Source of the DNA: Aquabacterium sp. A7-Y
GTDB lineage: Bacteria; Pseudomonadota; Gammaproteobacteria; Burkholderiales; Burkholderiaceae_C
Length of the DNA stretch: 64,000 nt
Assembly: GCF_026153205.1 (NCBI RefSeq)
Contig: NZ_JAPFBW010000010.1
Location: forward strand, 62,001-126,000
Direction: 5' to 3'
Shown here: one piece after another, positions 7,564 through 19,182 of the stretch
Position numbering within the stretch: position 1 is the first letter of the stretch
Layout: the number at the start of each line of letters is the position of its first letter
Program-made: the position numbers and the translations under genes
The notes under the pieces: model-generated
Told to the model about the DNA's origin: nothing
The model's input: the letters and a program-made list of their open reading frames with translations, nothing else
Databases searched by the model: none

Positions 7564-9393
7564 ATGAACGTCCCCCCGTCCCACCCAGCGGCCCCCGCCT
7601 CCAGCCTTCCCTCCCCGTCCTCGCTCGATTGCGGCGTGATCGGCAACTGCGGCTACAGCGCCCTGGTCGACCGCTATGCGCGCATCGTCTGGTGCTGTCT
7701 GCCGCGTTTCGACGGCGATCCGGTCTTCAATGCCTTGATCGACCCCTCGGACCAGGGCGCCTTGTGGAGCTTCGAGCTGGAGTCCTTCGCCCGCAGCGAG
7801 CAGTTCTACGAACCCAACACCGCCATCCTGCGCACGCGGCTCTACGACACGGCCGGCCAGGGCATCGAGGTGGTGGACTTCGCGCCGCGCTTCATCAGTC
7901 GCAACCGCATGTTCCGGCCGCTGACCCTGATCCGGCGCGTCAAGCCGATCTCGGGCGCGCCGCGCGTGCGGGTGGTGATGCGGCCGCGCTTCGACTGGGG
8001 CGCCACCCGGCCCACCGTGACTCAGGGCAGCCACCACATCCGCTACGTCGGCCCCAACCAGACACTGCGCCTGACCACCAACGCGCCGCTGAGCTACATC
8101 TTTGCCGAGTCGTATTTCGTCGCCGACCGGCCGATGGACTTCATCCTCGGGCCGGACGAGACGCTGATGGAAGGCATCCGCGAGGTGGCGCGCTCCTTCG
8201 AACAGGACACGGCCTCCTACTGGCGCATCTGGAGCAGCCGCCTGCACATCCCGCTGGAATGGCAGGAGGCCACGATACGCGCGGCCATCACGCTCAAGCT
8301 CTCGTTGTTCGAAGACACCGGCGCGATCATCGCCGCGATGACCACCAGCATCCCAGAGGCACCGGGCAGCCAGCGCAACTGGGACTACCGCTACTGCTGG
8401 CTGCGTGACGCGTTTTTTGTCGTGCGGGCGCTCAACAGCCTGTCCGAGATCGGCACGATGGAGGACTACCTGCGCTGGCTGGGCAATGTGGTCTCGCAGG
8501 CCGCCGGCGGACACATCAAGCCGCTCTACGGCATCGGCTTGGAGCTGGACCTGCAGGAGGGCGTGGTGCCGCACCTGCCTGGCTACCGCGGCATGGGCCC
8601 GGTGCGGGTCGGCAACCAGGCGCACGAGCACTTCCAGCACGACGTCTACGGCAACATCATCCTCGGAGCAGCCCAGGCTTTCCACGATCGCCGCCTGCTG
8701 CGACCGGCCGGACTGGCCGAGTTCCAGCAGCTCGAGAGCGTCGGCGAGCAGGCCTTCCAGGTCTACGACCGCCCGGATGCCGGCATGTGGGAGCTGCGCA
8801 CGCGGGCCCGCGTGCACACATCGTCGGCACTGATGAGCTGGGCCGCCTGCGACCGGCTCGGCAAGATCGCGACCCGCTTCGGGCTGGGCGACCGGGCGCG
8901 CTTCTGGCATGAGCGGGCCCACCTGGTTCGCGAGCGCATCCTGAGGGAGTCGTGGTCCGAGCGGCGCCAGGCCTTCGCCGAGAGTTTCGGCGGCCAGGAC
9001 CTGGACGCCAGCGCGCTGCTGATGGCCGAGGTGGGCTTCATCGACCCCCGCGATCCGCGTTTCGTCGCGACGGTGGACGCCCTGGAGCGGACCCTGTGCG
9101 ACGGACCCTACATGCGGCGCTACGAGGCGCCGGACGACTTCGGCAAGCCCGAGACGGCCTTCAACATCTGCACCTTCTGGCGCATCGACGCGCTGGCGCG
9201 CATCGGCCGCAAGGAACAGGCGCGCGAGATCTTCGAAGCGATGCTGGACGCCCGCAACCACCTGGGCCTGCTGTCCGAGGACACCCATCCGGTGACGCGC
9301 GAGATGTGGGGCAACTTTCCCCAGACCTACTCGATGGTGGGACTGATCAACGGGGCGGTGCGCCTGTCGGTGCCCTGGGACACGCAGATCTGA
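7564..9393 (+). CDS. Glycoside hydrolase family 15 protein (glucoamylase/trehalase type)
   Basis: A 609-residue GH15 enzyme with an N-terminal beta-sandwich domain (starting CGVIGNCGYSALVD, residues about 21-250) and a C-terminal (alpha/alpha)6 barrel. The barrel carries the hallmark NWDYRYCWLRDAFF (about residues 275-288), the general acid region around ELDLQEGVVPHLPGYRG, and the second catalytic region LLSEDTHPVTREMWGNFPQTYS near the C-terminus. Family members hydrolyse alpha-glucans or trehalose. Its place between otsB and otsA suggests a role in trehalose or maltodextrin balance; which substrate cannot be told from sequence. ATG 7564 is chosen by homology. Confidence 0.9.
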   Translation: MNVPPSHPAAPASSLPSPSSLDCGVIGNCGYSALVDRYARIVWCCLPRFDGDPVFNALIDPSDQGALWSFELESFARSEQFYEPNTAILRTRLYDTAGQGIEVVDFAPRFISRNRMFRPLTLIRRVKPISGAPRVRVVMRPRFDWGATRPTVTQGSHHIRYVGPNQTLRLTTNAPLSYIFAESYFVADRPMDFILGPDETLMEGIREVARSFEQDTASYWRIWSSRLHIPLEWQEATIRAAITLKLSLFEDTGAIIAAMTTSIPEAPGSQRNWDYRYCWLRDAFFVVRALNSLSEIGTMEDYLRWLGNVVSQAAGGHIKPLYGIGLELDLQEGVVPHLPGYRGMGPVRVGNQAHEHFQHDVYGNIILGAAQAFHDRRLLRPAGLAEFQQLESVGEQAFQVYDRPDAGMWELRTRARVHTSSALMSWAACDRLGKIATRFGLGDRARFWHERAHLVRERILRESWSERRQAFAESFGGQDLDASALLMAEVGFIDPRDPRFVATVDALERTLCDGPYMRRYEAPDDFGKPETAFNICTFWRIDALARIGRKEQAREIFEAMLDARNHLGLLSEDTHPVTREMWGNFPQTYSMVGLINGAVRLSVPWDTQI

Positions 9394-9481
9394 GCGTGCC
9401 CATGGCATCCGCGCCTGCCCTTCCCGCTCCCTGCCGGACCTGTATCCGGCGGGGAACGCCAACTTTTTGAGGAGGAACTCT

Positions 9482-10870
<1,389 letters not shown>

Positions 10871-10886
10871 AGCCGGCAACCCTGGC

Positions 10887-11147
10887 TCAGACGCCCGGCC
10901 GGGTGCTGGCCTCGACGTGGCCCAGCCAGCGCAAGGCCTGCTCGCGGCTGTCCCCGCACATGTCGGGATCGGGTCGCAATGATCCGCACACCGCCGGCCG
11001 CTCCGGCCGGCCGAACAGGCGGCAGCGCAGGTCCTCGGTCAACTGGATGCAGGGCACCCCGGCGGGCTTGCCGTCCGGCATGCCGGGGATCGGGGTGCTG
11101 ATGGACGGAGCGATGCAGCAGGCGGCGCATCGGGGGCGGCATTGCAT
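10887..11147 (-). CDS. YkgJ-family cysteine cluster protein
   Basis: An 86-residue protein with the CxxxCxxCC pattern at its start ([11 protein letters not shown]) followed by [28 protein letters not shown] and a late Cys (MCGDS). This is the arrangement of UPF0153/YkgJ proteins, thought to bind a metal or an Fe-S cluster. The start is set by the first cysteine motif; a longer upstream extension has no similarity. It is convergent with otsA and divergent from mnmG. The function is unknown. Confidence 0.8.
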   Translation of the reverse strand: MQCRPRCAACCIAPSISTPIPGMPDGKPAGVPCIQLTEDLRCRLFGRPERPAVCGSLRPDPDMCGDSREQALRWLGHVEASTRPGV

Positions 11148-11367
11148 GATGGAAGGGCAGCTGGGCTCGGGGGGCGGCGACCACTGTAGCCGCTCTGCCC
11201 GGCGCCTGCCATGCCGGGGGTCCGTGTGCCTCGCGACCCCGTGAAACGCTGCTCGCCCGGATCGTTTCAACGCCTCCGTGGTCTTGCCTTGGCGCCGCGC
11301 CGCACCACATAGTGCACAAGCGAGGGGTGCGGGAGGCGTGGGCGCGCCACCGGCCCGACCCTATGGA

Positions 11368-11396
11368 GTGACTTCTCCACACCCCCCTCCTAAAAT
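11368..11396 (+). promoter_or_regulatory. Candidate sigma-70 promoter of mnmG
   Basis: GTGACT (11368-11373), 17 bp, TAAAAT (11391-11396) matches four of six and five of six consensus positions with ideal spacing. It lies 65 bp upstream of the mnmG ATG in the 313-bp gap shared with the divergent YkgJ-type gene. The remainder of that gap shows no other gene. Prediction by eye only. Confidence 0.45.
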
Positions 11397-11460
11397 CGCT
11401 GGTTTGCCCGCGCCCTGCGGGTGTCCTCTGCGCCCGCCCGGGCAGCTGTCGAGGTTCGAG

Positions 11461-13433
<1,973 letters not shown>

Positions 13434-13437
<4 letters not shown>

Positions 13438-14114
13438 GCCGACAGGTTGCCGCCGAGGCGGTGCTCGATCAGCGACTTCGGAGCGGCGCCGCCGCGCTCG
13501 GCCTCAACGTGACGGAGGACCAGGCCGCTCGGCTCCTGCGCTACCTGGGTCTGCTGGAGAAGTGGAACAAGGTCTACAACCTGACGGCCATCCGGGATCC
13601 CCGCGACATGTTGACCCAGCACCTGCTGGACAGCCTGGCGGTGCTGTCGCCCCTGCGGCGACAGACGGAAGGGCGCTCCATCCGAGTGCTCGACGTCGGC
13701 AGCGGCGGTGGGCTTCCCGGCGTAGTGATCTCGATCTGCCGGCCGGACATCGAGGTGGTTTGCGTGGATGCGGTGGCGAAGAAGGTCACGTTCGTCCGGC
13801 AAGTCGCCGCCGAACTCGGGCTGGCCAACCTCCGGGCCGAACACTCGCGCGTCGAAGAGATGAAGCCGGCCAACGCCCATGTCGTGGTCTCGCGCGCCTT
13901 CTCTTCGCTGCGCGACATGGTGACTTGGACCGTCGACCACCTCGCAGCGGACGGCGTCTGGATGGCGATGAAGGGCAAGCTGCCGGAGGATGAGATGGTG
14001 GCGCTGCCGCCCTCGGTGTCGGTGTTTCACGTGGAACACCTGAAGGTGCCGGAACTCGAGGCGGAGCGCTGTATCGTCTGGATCCGCCCTTCAAGTTCTC
14101 CCACCCTCTCCTGA
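13434..14114 (+). CDS. rsmG: 16S rRNA (guanine527-N7)-methyltransferase RsmG (GidB)
   Basis: A 226-residue class I SAM methyltransferase that modifies G527 of 16S rRNA. The N-terminal [19 protein letters not shown] segment and the SAM-binding motif [14 protein letters not shown] (about residues 83-96) are diagnostic, with [12 protein letters not shown] in between. The start overlaps the mnmG stop (ATGA), so translation is probably coupled. A third parS site is embedded near the 3' end (14023-14038). Confidence 0.95.
14023..14038. promoter_or_regulatory. parS centromere site 3
   Basis: TGTTTCACGTGGAACA, which on the other strand reads TGTTCCACGTGAAACA, the classic bacterial parS consensus. 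It lies in rsmG and encodes F-H-V-E-H, a different reading phase from sites 1 and 2. Confidence 0.9.
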
Positions 14115-14125
14115 ACGGAGCTTTC

Positions 14126-14737
14126 ATGTTCGGCATTTCGGACTACGGCGCCTTCTGCGCCGCCATCGTTCTATTTCTTGCCTTGCCCGGCCCCGGTACG
14201 CTGGCCTTGCTGACCTCCACGGGCCAAGGGGGCTTTCGGGGCGGCGCGGCCGCGACCTTCGGTGTCATCGCCGGAGATCAGGTCCTGCTTTGGCTGGCGG
14301 TGGCTGGCGTCGCCGCTCTGCTCAGCGCGCATCCGACGGCTTTCCGGCTCGTCCAGTACGGCGGCGCCCTCTACCTCTGCTGGCTGGGCCTCAAGTTGAT
14401 CCGCGCACGCGGGGGCGCCGCCACTGCCCTGCCGCTGCAGATCAGCGGCTACTTCCGGCAGGCCTTCCTGATCACCCTGCTCAACCCGAAGGCCATCGTC
14501 TTCTACATGGCTTTTTTCCCGCTTTTCATCCATCCCGCCACCCACCAGGGCCTGCCGACGTTCGCCGCGATGGCGGCCACGATTGCCGTGATCTCGCTGG
14601 TCTACTGCCTGGCCCTGTGCGCCTGCGCCGACGCGCTGGCCAGCCGCCTGAAAAGCAACCGGCGCCTGACGAAGTGGATGGAGCGGGTGGCCGGTATTTT
14701 CCTCGTCGGTTTCGGCATCAAGCTGACCACGCAGTGA
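14126..14737 (+). CDS. LysE/RhtB-family exporter
   Basis: A 203-residue inner-membrane protein of the LysE translocator family, which exports amino acids or similar metabolites. About six hydrophobic segments are visible. Family motifs include ALPGPGTLALLTSTGQGGFRGG near the N-terminus, LVQYGGALYLCWLGLKL in the middle, and FRQAFLITLLNPKAIVFYMAFFP. It follows rsmG by 11 bp and keeps the mnmG-rsmG-lysE order seen in related bacteria. The substrate is not predictable. Confidence 0.9.
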   Translation: MFGISDYGAFCAAIVLFLALPGPGTLALLTSTGQGGFRGGAAATFGVIAGDQVLLWLAVAGVAALLSAHPTAFRLVQYGGALYLCWLGLKLIRARGGAATALPLQISGYFRQAFLITLLNPKAIVFYMAFFPLFIHPATHQGLPTFAAMAATIAVISLVYCLALCACADALASRLKSNRRLTKWMERVAGIFLVGFGIKLTTQ

Positions 14738-14773
14738 TGCGCCTTGACGATGGGAAGCGGCGAGGCGGAAAAT

Positions 14774-14797
14774 CCAACCAGTTTTCCCAACCAGTTT
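14774..14797 (+). repeat. Two 11-bp direct repeats at the vapB start
   Basis: CCAACCAGTTT occurs at 14774-14784 and again at 14787-14797, with a 13-bp period, ending just before the antitoxin ATG. Antitoxin operators are often repeats overlapping the promoter and start, so this may be the autoregulatory site. Inference only. Confidence 0.4.
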
Positions 14798-14798
14798 G

Positions 14799-15038
14799 AT
14801 GGACAGCAGCACAGTCGGCGCCTTCGAAGCCAAAACCCACTTGTCGGCTCTGCTGGAGCGGGTGGAGCAAGGCGAGGAGATCGTCATCACCCGCCACGGC
14901 CGCCCGATCGCCCGGCTCGCACCCATCGCCCCTCCCTCGCGCGATCCGGTGGACATGCTGGCCCGCGCGCGTGCGCTGAGGGCCGGACACTGTCTCGAAG
15001 AAGACCCTCGACGCCTGCGTGACGAAGGGCGTCGCTGA
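14799..15038 (+). CDS. Phd/YefM-family antitoxin
   Basis: A 79-residue antitoxin. The N-terminal DNA-binding fold of the Phd/YefM class is recognisable: VGAFEAKTHLSALLERVEQGEEIVITRHGRPIARLAP. The C-terminal half should bind and neutralise the toxin. It is followed by a PIN-domain gene with one base between stop and ATG, so the pair is translationally linked. The ATG at 14799 is used; TTG at 14796 is in frame but less likely. Confidence 0.88.
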   Translation: MDSSTVGAFEAKTHLSALLERVEQGEEIVITRHGRPIARLAPIAPPSRDPVDMLARARALRAGHCLEEDPRRLRDEGRR

Positions 15039-15039
15039 G

Positions 15040-15471
15040 ATGCCGTTGCCCTCCTCGCCCGTCTGTGTGCTGGACGCTTCGCTGGTGCTGGCCTGGTGTT
15101 TCGAGGACGAAGCCTCGGACGCGGCCGACCAGCTGCTGCAGCAGTCCAGCGTGCAAGGCGTCGCGGTGCCGCTGCAATGGCACCTGGAGGTGGCCCAGCT
15201 GCTGGACCGGGCACAGCGGCGTGAGCGACTCACCGAAGCCCGTGCGACCGAATTCCTGGCCCTGCTCGATGCCATACCGGTGGAGACCGACGCTGCACCG
15301 GCCGAACGCGGCCGCCGCGAAGTGCTCTACCTGGCACGCGAAACCCGGCTGAGTCCCTATGACGCCGCCTACCTCGACCTCGCAATGCGACGTCGCCTGC
15401 CCCTCGCGACCCGCGACCCAATGCTGCGCCAGGCAGCCGCGGCCCTGGGCGTGACCCTTCTCGACCTCTGA
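15040..15471 (+). CDS. PIN-domain toxin (VapC type)
   Basis: A 143-residue PIN-domain ribonuclease. The acidic active-site residues are visible: Asp in CVLDASL near the N-terminus, Glu in WHLEVAQ, Asp in SPYDAAYLDLA and Asp in LATRDPML. VapC toxins cut tRNA or rRNA when the antitoxin is lost. ATG 15040 is preferred; an in-frame GTG at 15019 would overlap the antitoxin. The pair sits between the rsmG-lysE block and parA, where it is not a usual resident. Confidence 0.87.
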   Translation: MPLPSSPVCVLDASLVLAWCFEDEASDAADQLLQQSSVQGVAVPLQWHLEVAQLLDRAQRRERLTEARATEFLALLDAIPVETDAAPAERGRREVLYLARETRLSPYDAAYLDLAMRRRLPLATRDPMLRQAAAALGVTLLDL

Positions 15472-15476
15472 AGCAC

Positions 15477-16247
15477 ATGGCCAAGATCTTCTGCATTGCC
15501 AACCAGAAAGGTGGCGTCGGCAAAACGACCACCGCCGTCAACCTGGCCGCGGGGCTGGCCCAGGTCGGACAGCGTGTGCTGCTGGTGGACCTCGATCCTC
15601 AGGGCAACGCGACCATGGGCTCGGGCGTCGACAAGCGCGCCCTGCCCAACAGCGTCTACGAGGTCCTGCTCGAAGCCGTCAGCATCCGCGAAGCCAAGAC
15701 CCGTTCCGAGGTGGGCGGCTACGACGTGGTGGGCGCCAACCGGGAGCTGGCCGGCGCCGAGGTCGAGCTGGTCGACCAGGAGCGCCGGGAACGCCGGCTG
15801 AAGGCGGCGCTGGACGCCGCCGATGCCGACTACGACTTCGTCCTGATCGACTGCCCGCCCAGCCTGTCCATGCTGACCCTGAACGGCCTGGTATCGGCCC
15901 ACGGTGTCATCGTGCCGATGCAGTGCGAGTACTTCGCGCTGGAAGGGCTGAGCGACCTGGTCAACACCATCAAGCAGGTGCACGCCAACCTGAACGCGGA
16001 GCTGAAGATCATCGGCCTGCTGAGAGTGATGTACGACCCGCGCATCACCTTGCAGAGCCAGGTCAGCGAGCAGCTCAAGCAGCACTTCGGCGACAAGGTG
16101 TTCCACAGCGTGATCCCGCGCAATGTGCGGCTGGCGGAAGCCCCGAGCTACGGGCAACCGGGGGTGGTGTTCGACCCGGCCTCCAAGGGAGCCCAGTCCT
16201 ATGTCGACTTCGCGCGCGAGATGGTGGCCCGCATCGAGACCCTCTGA
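15477..16247 (+). CDS. parA: Chromosome-partitioning ATPase ParA (Soj)
   Basis: A 256-residue Walker-type ATPase. The deviant Walker A motif KGGVGKTTTAVNL (about residues 11-23), Walker A' VDLDPQGNAT and Walker B FVLIDCPP are all present. It forms the nucleoid-bound gradient that moves ParB-parS complexes. It starts five bases after vapC. parB is not adjacent but follows 1.5 kb later after an acetyltransferase and a hydrolase gene. Confidence 0.97.
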   Translation: MAKIFCIANQKGGVGKTTTAVNLAAGLAQVGQRVLLVDLDPQGNATMGSGVDKRALPNSVYEVLLEAVSIREAKTRSEVGGYDVVGANRELAGAEVELVDQERRERRLKAALDAADADYDFVLIDCPPSLSMLTLNGLVSAHGVIVPMQCEYFALEGLSDLVNTIKQVHANLNAELKIIGLLRVMYDPRITLQSQVSEQLKQHFGDKVFHSVIPRNVRLAEAPSYGQPGVVFDPASKGAQSYVDFAREMVARIETL

Positions 16248-16332
16248 ACGGCGGGCCGGTGCACCCAGGCACATGGCCCTCCGGGACCGGCGACGGGCCC
16301 TCGCTCCGGCCCCGCCCCACTTCGGACCGAGC

Positions 16333-17139
16333 ATGACCCGACCCTCCACGACCCTTTTCCCGACTGCCCTGCTTGCGCGTATCGAAGAGGCCGGCCTGAA
16401 CGCCGCCGGCACGCCTCAGCAGCGCCTGGTCGACGGCTGGCTGCTGCGTTATTCGGCGGGCAAGGCCAAGCGCGCCCGCTGCGTCAACCCGATTGCCGCG
16501 GGGCGCCTGCCGGTGGCCGAGAAGCTGGCGCTGTGCCGCGCGGTGTACGAAGCCGCCGGCCTGCCCCTGATGGTGCGCATCACGCCCTTCGCCGAGCCCG
16601 CCGGGCTGGACGACAGCCTCGCCGCGCTGGGCTTGCCGCGTTTCGACGACACCCGCGTGATGGTGCTGCCCGAACTGGCGCAGGCCCTGCCCTCCGGGCC
16701 GGCCGTGACACTGGAGCCGGTGGGTCCGCAGGCCTACGCTCAGATCGTCGGCGGATTGCGTGGCTCGCCGCCTGGGCACCGCGAAGCGCATGCCCAGCGG
16801 CTCGCCCTCTCGCCGGTGCCCTATCGCGGCTTCGTGCTGCGCGACGGCGACGGCGAGATCGCAGTCTGCGGGCAATACGTCGTCGAAGGCCTGCTGGTGG
16901 GGCTCTACGACGTCTACACGGCCCCAAAAGCACGCAATCATGGCTGGGCCTCGCGCCTGTGCCTGGAACTGCTGCGACGCGCTGTGGCCGACGGTGCCCG
17001 CACGGCCTATCTCCAGGTCGACGCCGACAATACGCCGGCAAGGGCCGTGTACCATCGCATCGGCTTTCGCGACGGCTACGCCTATCACTACCGCGGCGCC
17101 GCCGAGTTGCCCCGCCCTGCCGAACCCCGCTCACCATGA
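16333..17139 (+). CDS. GNAT-family N-acetyltransferase
   Basis: A 268-residue protein with a C-terminal GNAT domain (about residues 120-255): GLYDVYTAPKARNHGWASRL gives the strand and acetyl-CoA pyrophosphate loop, and DADNTPARAVYHRIGFRDGYAYHYR is the classic end of the fold. The N-terminal part looks like a degenerate first GNAT repeat. The substrate is unknown. It overlaps the next gene by four bases (ATGA), so the two are probably translated together within the parA-parB stretch. Confidence 0.85.
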   Translation: MTRPSTTLFPTALLARIEEAGLNAAGTPQQRLVDGWLLRYSAGKAKRARCVNPIAAGRLPVAEKLALCRAVYEAAGLPLMVRITPFAEPAGLDDSLAALGLPRFDDTRVMVLPELAQALPSGPAVTLEPVGPQAYAQIVGGLRGSPPGHREAHAQRLALSPVPYRGFVLRDGDGEIAVCGQYVVEGLLVGLYDVYTAPKARNHGWASRLCLELLRRAVADGARTAYLQVDADNTPARAVYHRIGFRDGYAYHYRGAAELPRPAEPRSP

Positions 17140-17672
17140 CCCTCCGCATCCTTGTGCTGCCCGGCTGGCAGAACTCAGGTCCCGATCATTGGCAAAGCCG
17201 CTGGGAACGCCTCTACGGCGACCAGCGCGTGATGCAGGACGACTGGGACTGGCCCAAGCGCGGCGATTGGATGGCGCGGCTGGACGAGGTGCTGCTGGCG
17301 GATCAGCGGCCGGCCCTGCTGGTCGCGCACAGCCTGGGCTGCCAGCTGACGGCCGCCTGGGCTGCCCACTCCCGCCACACCGGCCGGGTCTGCGGTGCCC
17401 TGCTGGTCGCCCCACCCGACACCGAGCGCGACGACATGCCGCCCCAGCTTTTTTCGTGGCGTCCCATCGTGCGCCAGCGCCTGCCCTTTCCGGCCACCGC
17501 CGTGGTCAGCACCGACGACCCGTTCTGCGCTCCCCAGCGCGCCGCCGAGATGGCGACGCAGTGGGGCGCGGCCCTGCTGAGTGTGGGGCCGAGAGGTCAC
17601 ATCAACAGCGAATCGGGGCTGGGCGACTGGCCCGAAGGACGCGCCCTGCTCGATTCGCTGGGCCGCGCCTGA
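17136..17672 (+). CDS. RBBP9/YdeN-family serine hydrolase
   Basis: A 178-residue alpha/beta hydrolase of the RBBP9/YdeN group. It starts with LVLPGWQNSGPDHWQSRWE, has the nucleophile in VAHSLGCQ (about residues 65-72), an Asp in STDDPFC and the catalytic His in RGHINSESGLGDWPEG, all hallmarks of the family. Enzymatic activity is expected; the physiological substrate is unknown. Its gene overlaps the acetyltransferase gene. Confidence 0.9.
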   Translation: MTLRILVLPGWQNSGPDHWQSRWERLYGDQRVMQDDWDWPKRGDWMARLDEVLLADQRPALLVAHSLGCQLTAAWAAHSRHTGRVCGALLVAPPDTERDDMPPQLFSWRPIVRQRLPFPATAVVSTDDPFCAPQRAAEMATQWGAALLSVGPRGHINSESGLGDWPEGRALLDSLGRA

Positions 17673-17751
17673 AGCCCACGCACTGCCCGTCCCGGACCCG
17701 GCCGCAACGCCGGACACGGGCTCCAGATAACGCCTAGGAACGAACGCCACC

Positions 17752-18651
17752 ATGGTCACCAAAAAACCCAAAGGCCTGGGCCTCGGCCTCGAAGCCTTGC
17801 TCGGCCCGAAGGTCAGCGACACCGGTGCCGCCGCCGCAAGCCGCGACGGCCAGCCCTCGACGCTGAAACTCGAGCAGCTGCAACCCGGCAAGTACCAGCC
17901 GCGCACCCGCATGGACGAAGGCTCGCTCTACGAGCTGGCCGAGAGCATCAAGTCACAGGGCATCATGCAGCCCATCCTGGTGCGGCCGCTGGCTGCCGGG
18001 AAATACGAGATTATCGCTGGCGAACGCCGCTCGCGTGCCGCGAAACTGGCCGGCCTCGCCGAGGTGCCGGTGCTCGTCAAGGAGGTTCCCGACGAGGCCG
18101 CCGCGGCGATGGCGCTGATCGAAAACATCCAGCGCGAGGACCTCAACCCGCTGGAAGAGGCGCAAGGCCTGCAACGCCTGGTGAGTGAGTTTGGACTCAC
18201 CCACGAACAGGCAGCCCAGGCGGTCGGGCGCTCGCGCAGCGCCGCCTCCAACCTGCTGCGCCTGCTCCATCTGGCCGAACCGGTCCAGCAGATGCTGATG
18301 GCCGGCGACCTCGACATGGGCCATGCTCGGGCCCTGCTGCCGCTCGACGCGGCCCAGCAGATCCTCAGCGCCAACGAAATCGTCGCACGCAAGCTCAGCG
18401 TGCGCGAAGCCGAGAAGCTGGTCACCAAGGCCGGCCACGCACGTCAGTCGCCGCTGCTGCGTGTGAAGCAGGACAAGTCGCGCGATATCGCACGCATCGA
18501 GGAAGAGCTCTCCGATCACCTCACCGCCCCTGTCGAGATCCGCGTCAAGAAGCGCACCAAGCGCGGCGAGCAGGGCGAGGTCGTGATCGGCTTCGGCTCG
18601 CTGGAAGAGCTGAACGGACTGCTCGACAAGCTCGGTCTTTCGGCGAAGTAG
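17752..18651 (+). CDS. parB: Chromosome-partitioning protein ParB (Spo0J)
   Basis: A 299-residue CTPase/DNA-binding protein that loads at parS and spreads. The N-terminal KGLGLGLEALLG box contacts ParA. QPRTRMDE and GERRSRAAKLAG (about residues 90-102) form the CTP-binding fold, IENIQREDLNPLEEA follows, and the helix-turn-helix is around HEQAAQAVGRSRSAASNLLRLL. The C-terminal dimerisation domain ends the protein. Its cognate sites are in mnmG and rsmG. Confidence 0.97.
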   Translation: MVTKKPKGLGLGLEALLGPKVSDTGAAAASRDGQPSTLKLEQLQPGKYQPRTRMDEGSLYELAESIKSQGIMQPILVRPLAAGKYEIIAGERRSRAAKLAGLAEVPVLVKEVPDEAAAAMALIENIQREDLNPLEEAQGLQRLVSEFGLTHEQAAQAVGRSRSAASNLLRLLHLAEPVQQMLMAGDLDMGHARALLPLDAAQQILSANEIVARKLSVREAEKLVTKAGHARQSPLLRVKQDKSRDIARIEEELSDHLTAPVEIRVKKRTKRGEQGEVVIGFGSLEELNGLLDKLGLSAK

Positions 18652-18710
18652 AGCCGCGACCAAAGCCCTTCGTCACGCTCCCCGGCGTCACTCCGGCGCC
18701 ACAGGCAGCC

Positions 18711-18748
18711 GCCGCGCACCCCCTACAACAAGGGGGCCAGTGCGCGGC
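18711..18748 (+). terminator. Long GC hairpin after parB
   Basis: GCCGCGCA-CCCCC (18711-18723), loop TACAACAA, GGGGG (18732-18736), a four-base bulge CCAG, then TGCGCGGC (18741-18748): 13 pairs with one bulge, starting 60 bp after the parB stop. No T tract follows, so termination would be weak or rho-assisted. The remaining gap to prkA (to 19182) holds a promoter and no supported gene. Confidence 0.5.
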
Positions 18749-19021
18749 CCTGCTCGCTGCCCGACCAGGCATGCCGGTCTCTCCCACGGTGTCGGCCCGC
18801 GTCACGGCTCAGTGCCGGAGCCGCACCAGCCCACGGCAGCCGCTGTCTTGCCGCACCCACATCGACTTCCCTGCGGTCACGTGAGCGCTCTCAAGCGCGC
18901 GCAGGATGTCACATGTAGATGCGGATGACCGCAAATACCCCGTGGAACTTTCGGCGCGCCTGTGCTCTCCTTCGGTCAGACGTACGCTGCATTGCACGCA
19001 CGTGCGGCACGATACCGGCGA

Positions 19022-19037
19022 GGGCACGCTCCTTGCA
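19022..19037 (+). promoter_or_regulatory. Candidate sigma-54 promoter of the prkA operon
   Basis: GGGCACG-N4-TTGCA matches the -24/-12 consensus TGGCACG-N4-TTGCA with exact spacing and both invariant dinucleotides (GG and GC). Predicted transcription start is near 19048, giving a leader of about 135 bases before prkA. Sigma-54/NtrC dependence is known for the enterobacterial homologue yeaG, which supports the call. No clear activator site was recognised upstream. Confidence 0.6.
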
Positions 19038-19182
19038 CAGTAGAGTCGGGGAACAGACAGGTGTTTCGCCTTTTGTACAAGGCATGCGCACAGGCAGTTT
19101 TCGCCCATGCTGAAACCATGGCAATGCGCGACGCCCGAAGATGGGTCGACCGCTGAGTCGGAAAGGGATTAGGAGGTCTGCG

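Noticed and set aside
18994-19005. GCAC-N4-GTGC upstream of the sigma-54 promoter as an NtrC site
   Set aside because: NtrC sites have seven bases between the half-sites; the spacing is wrong and the motif is only about 28 bp from the promoter, too close for an enhancer.
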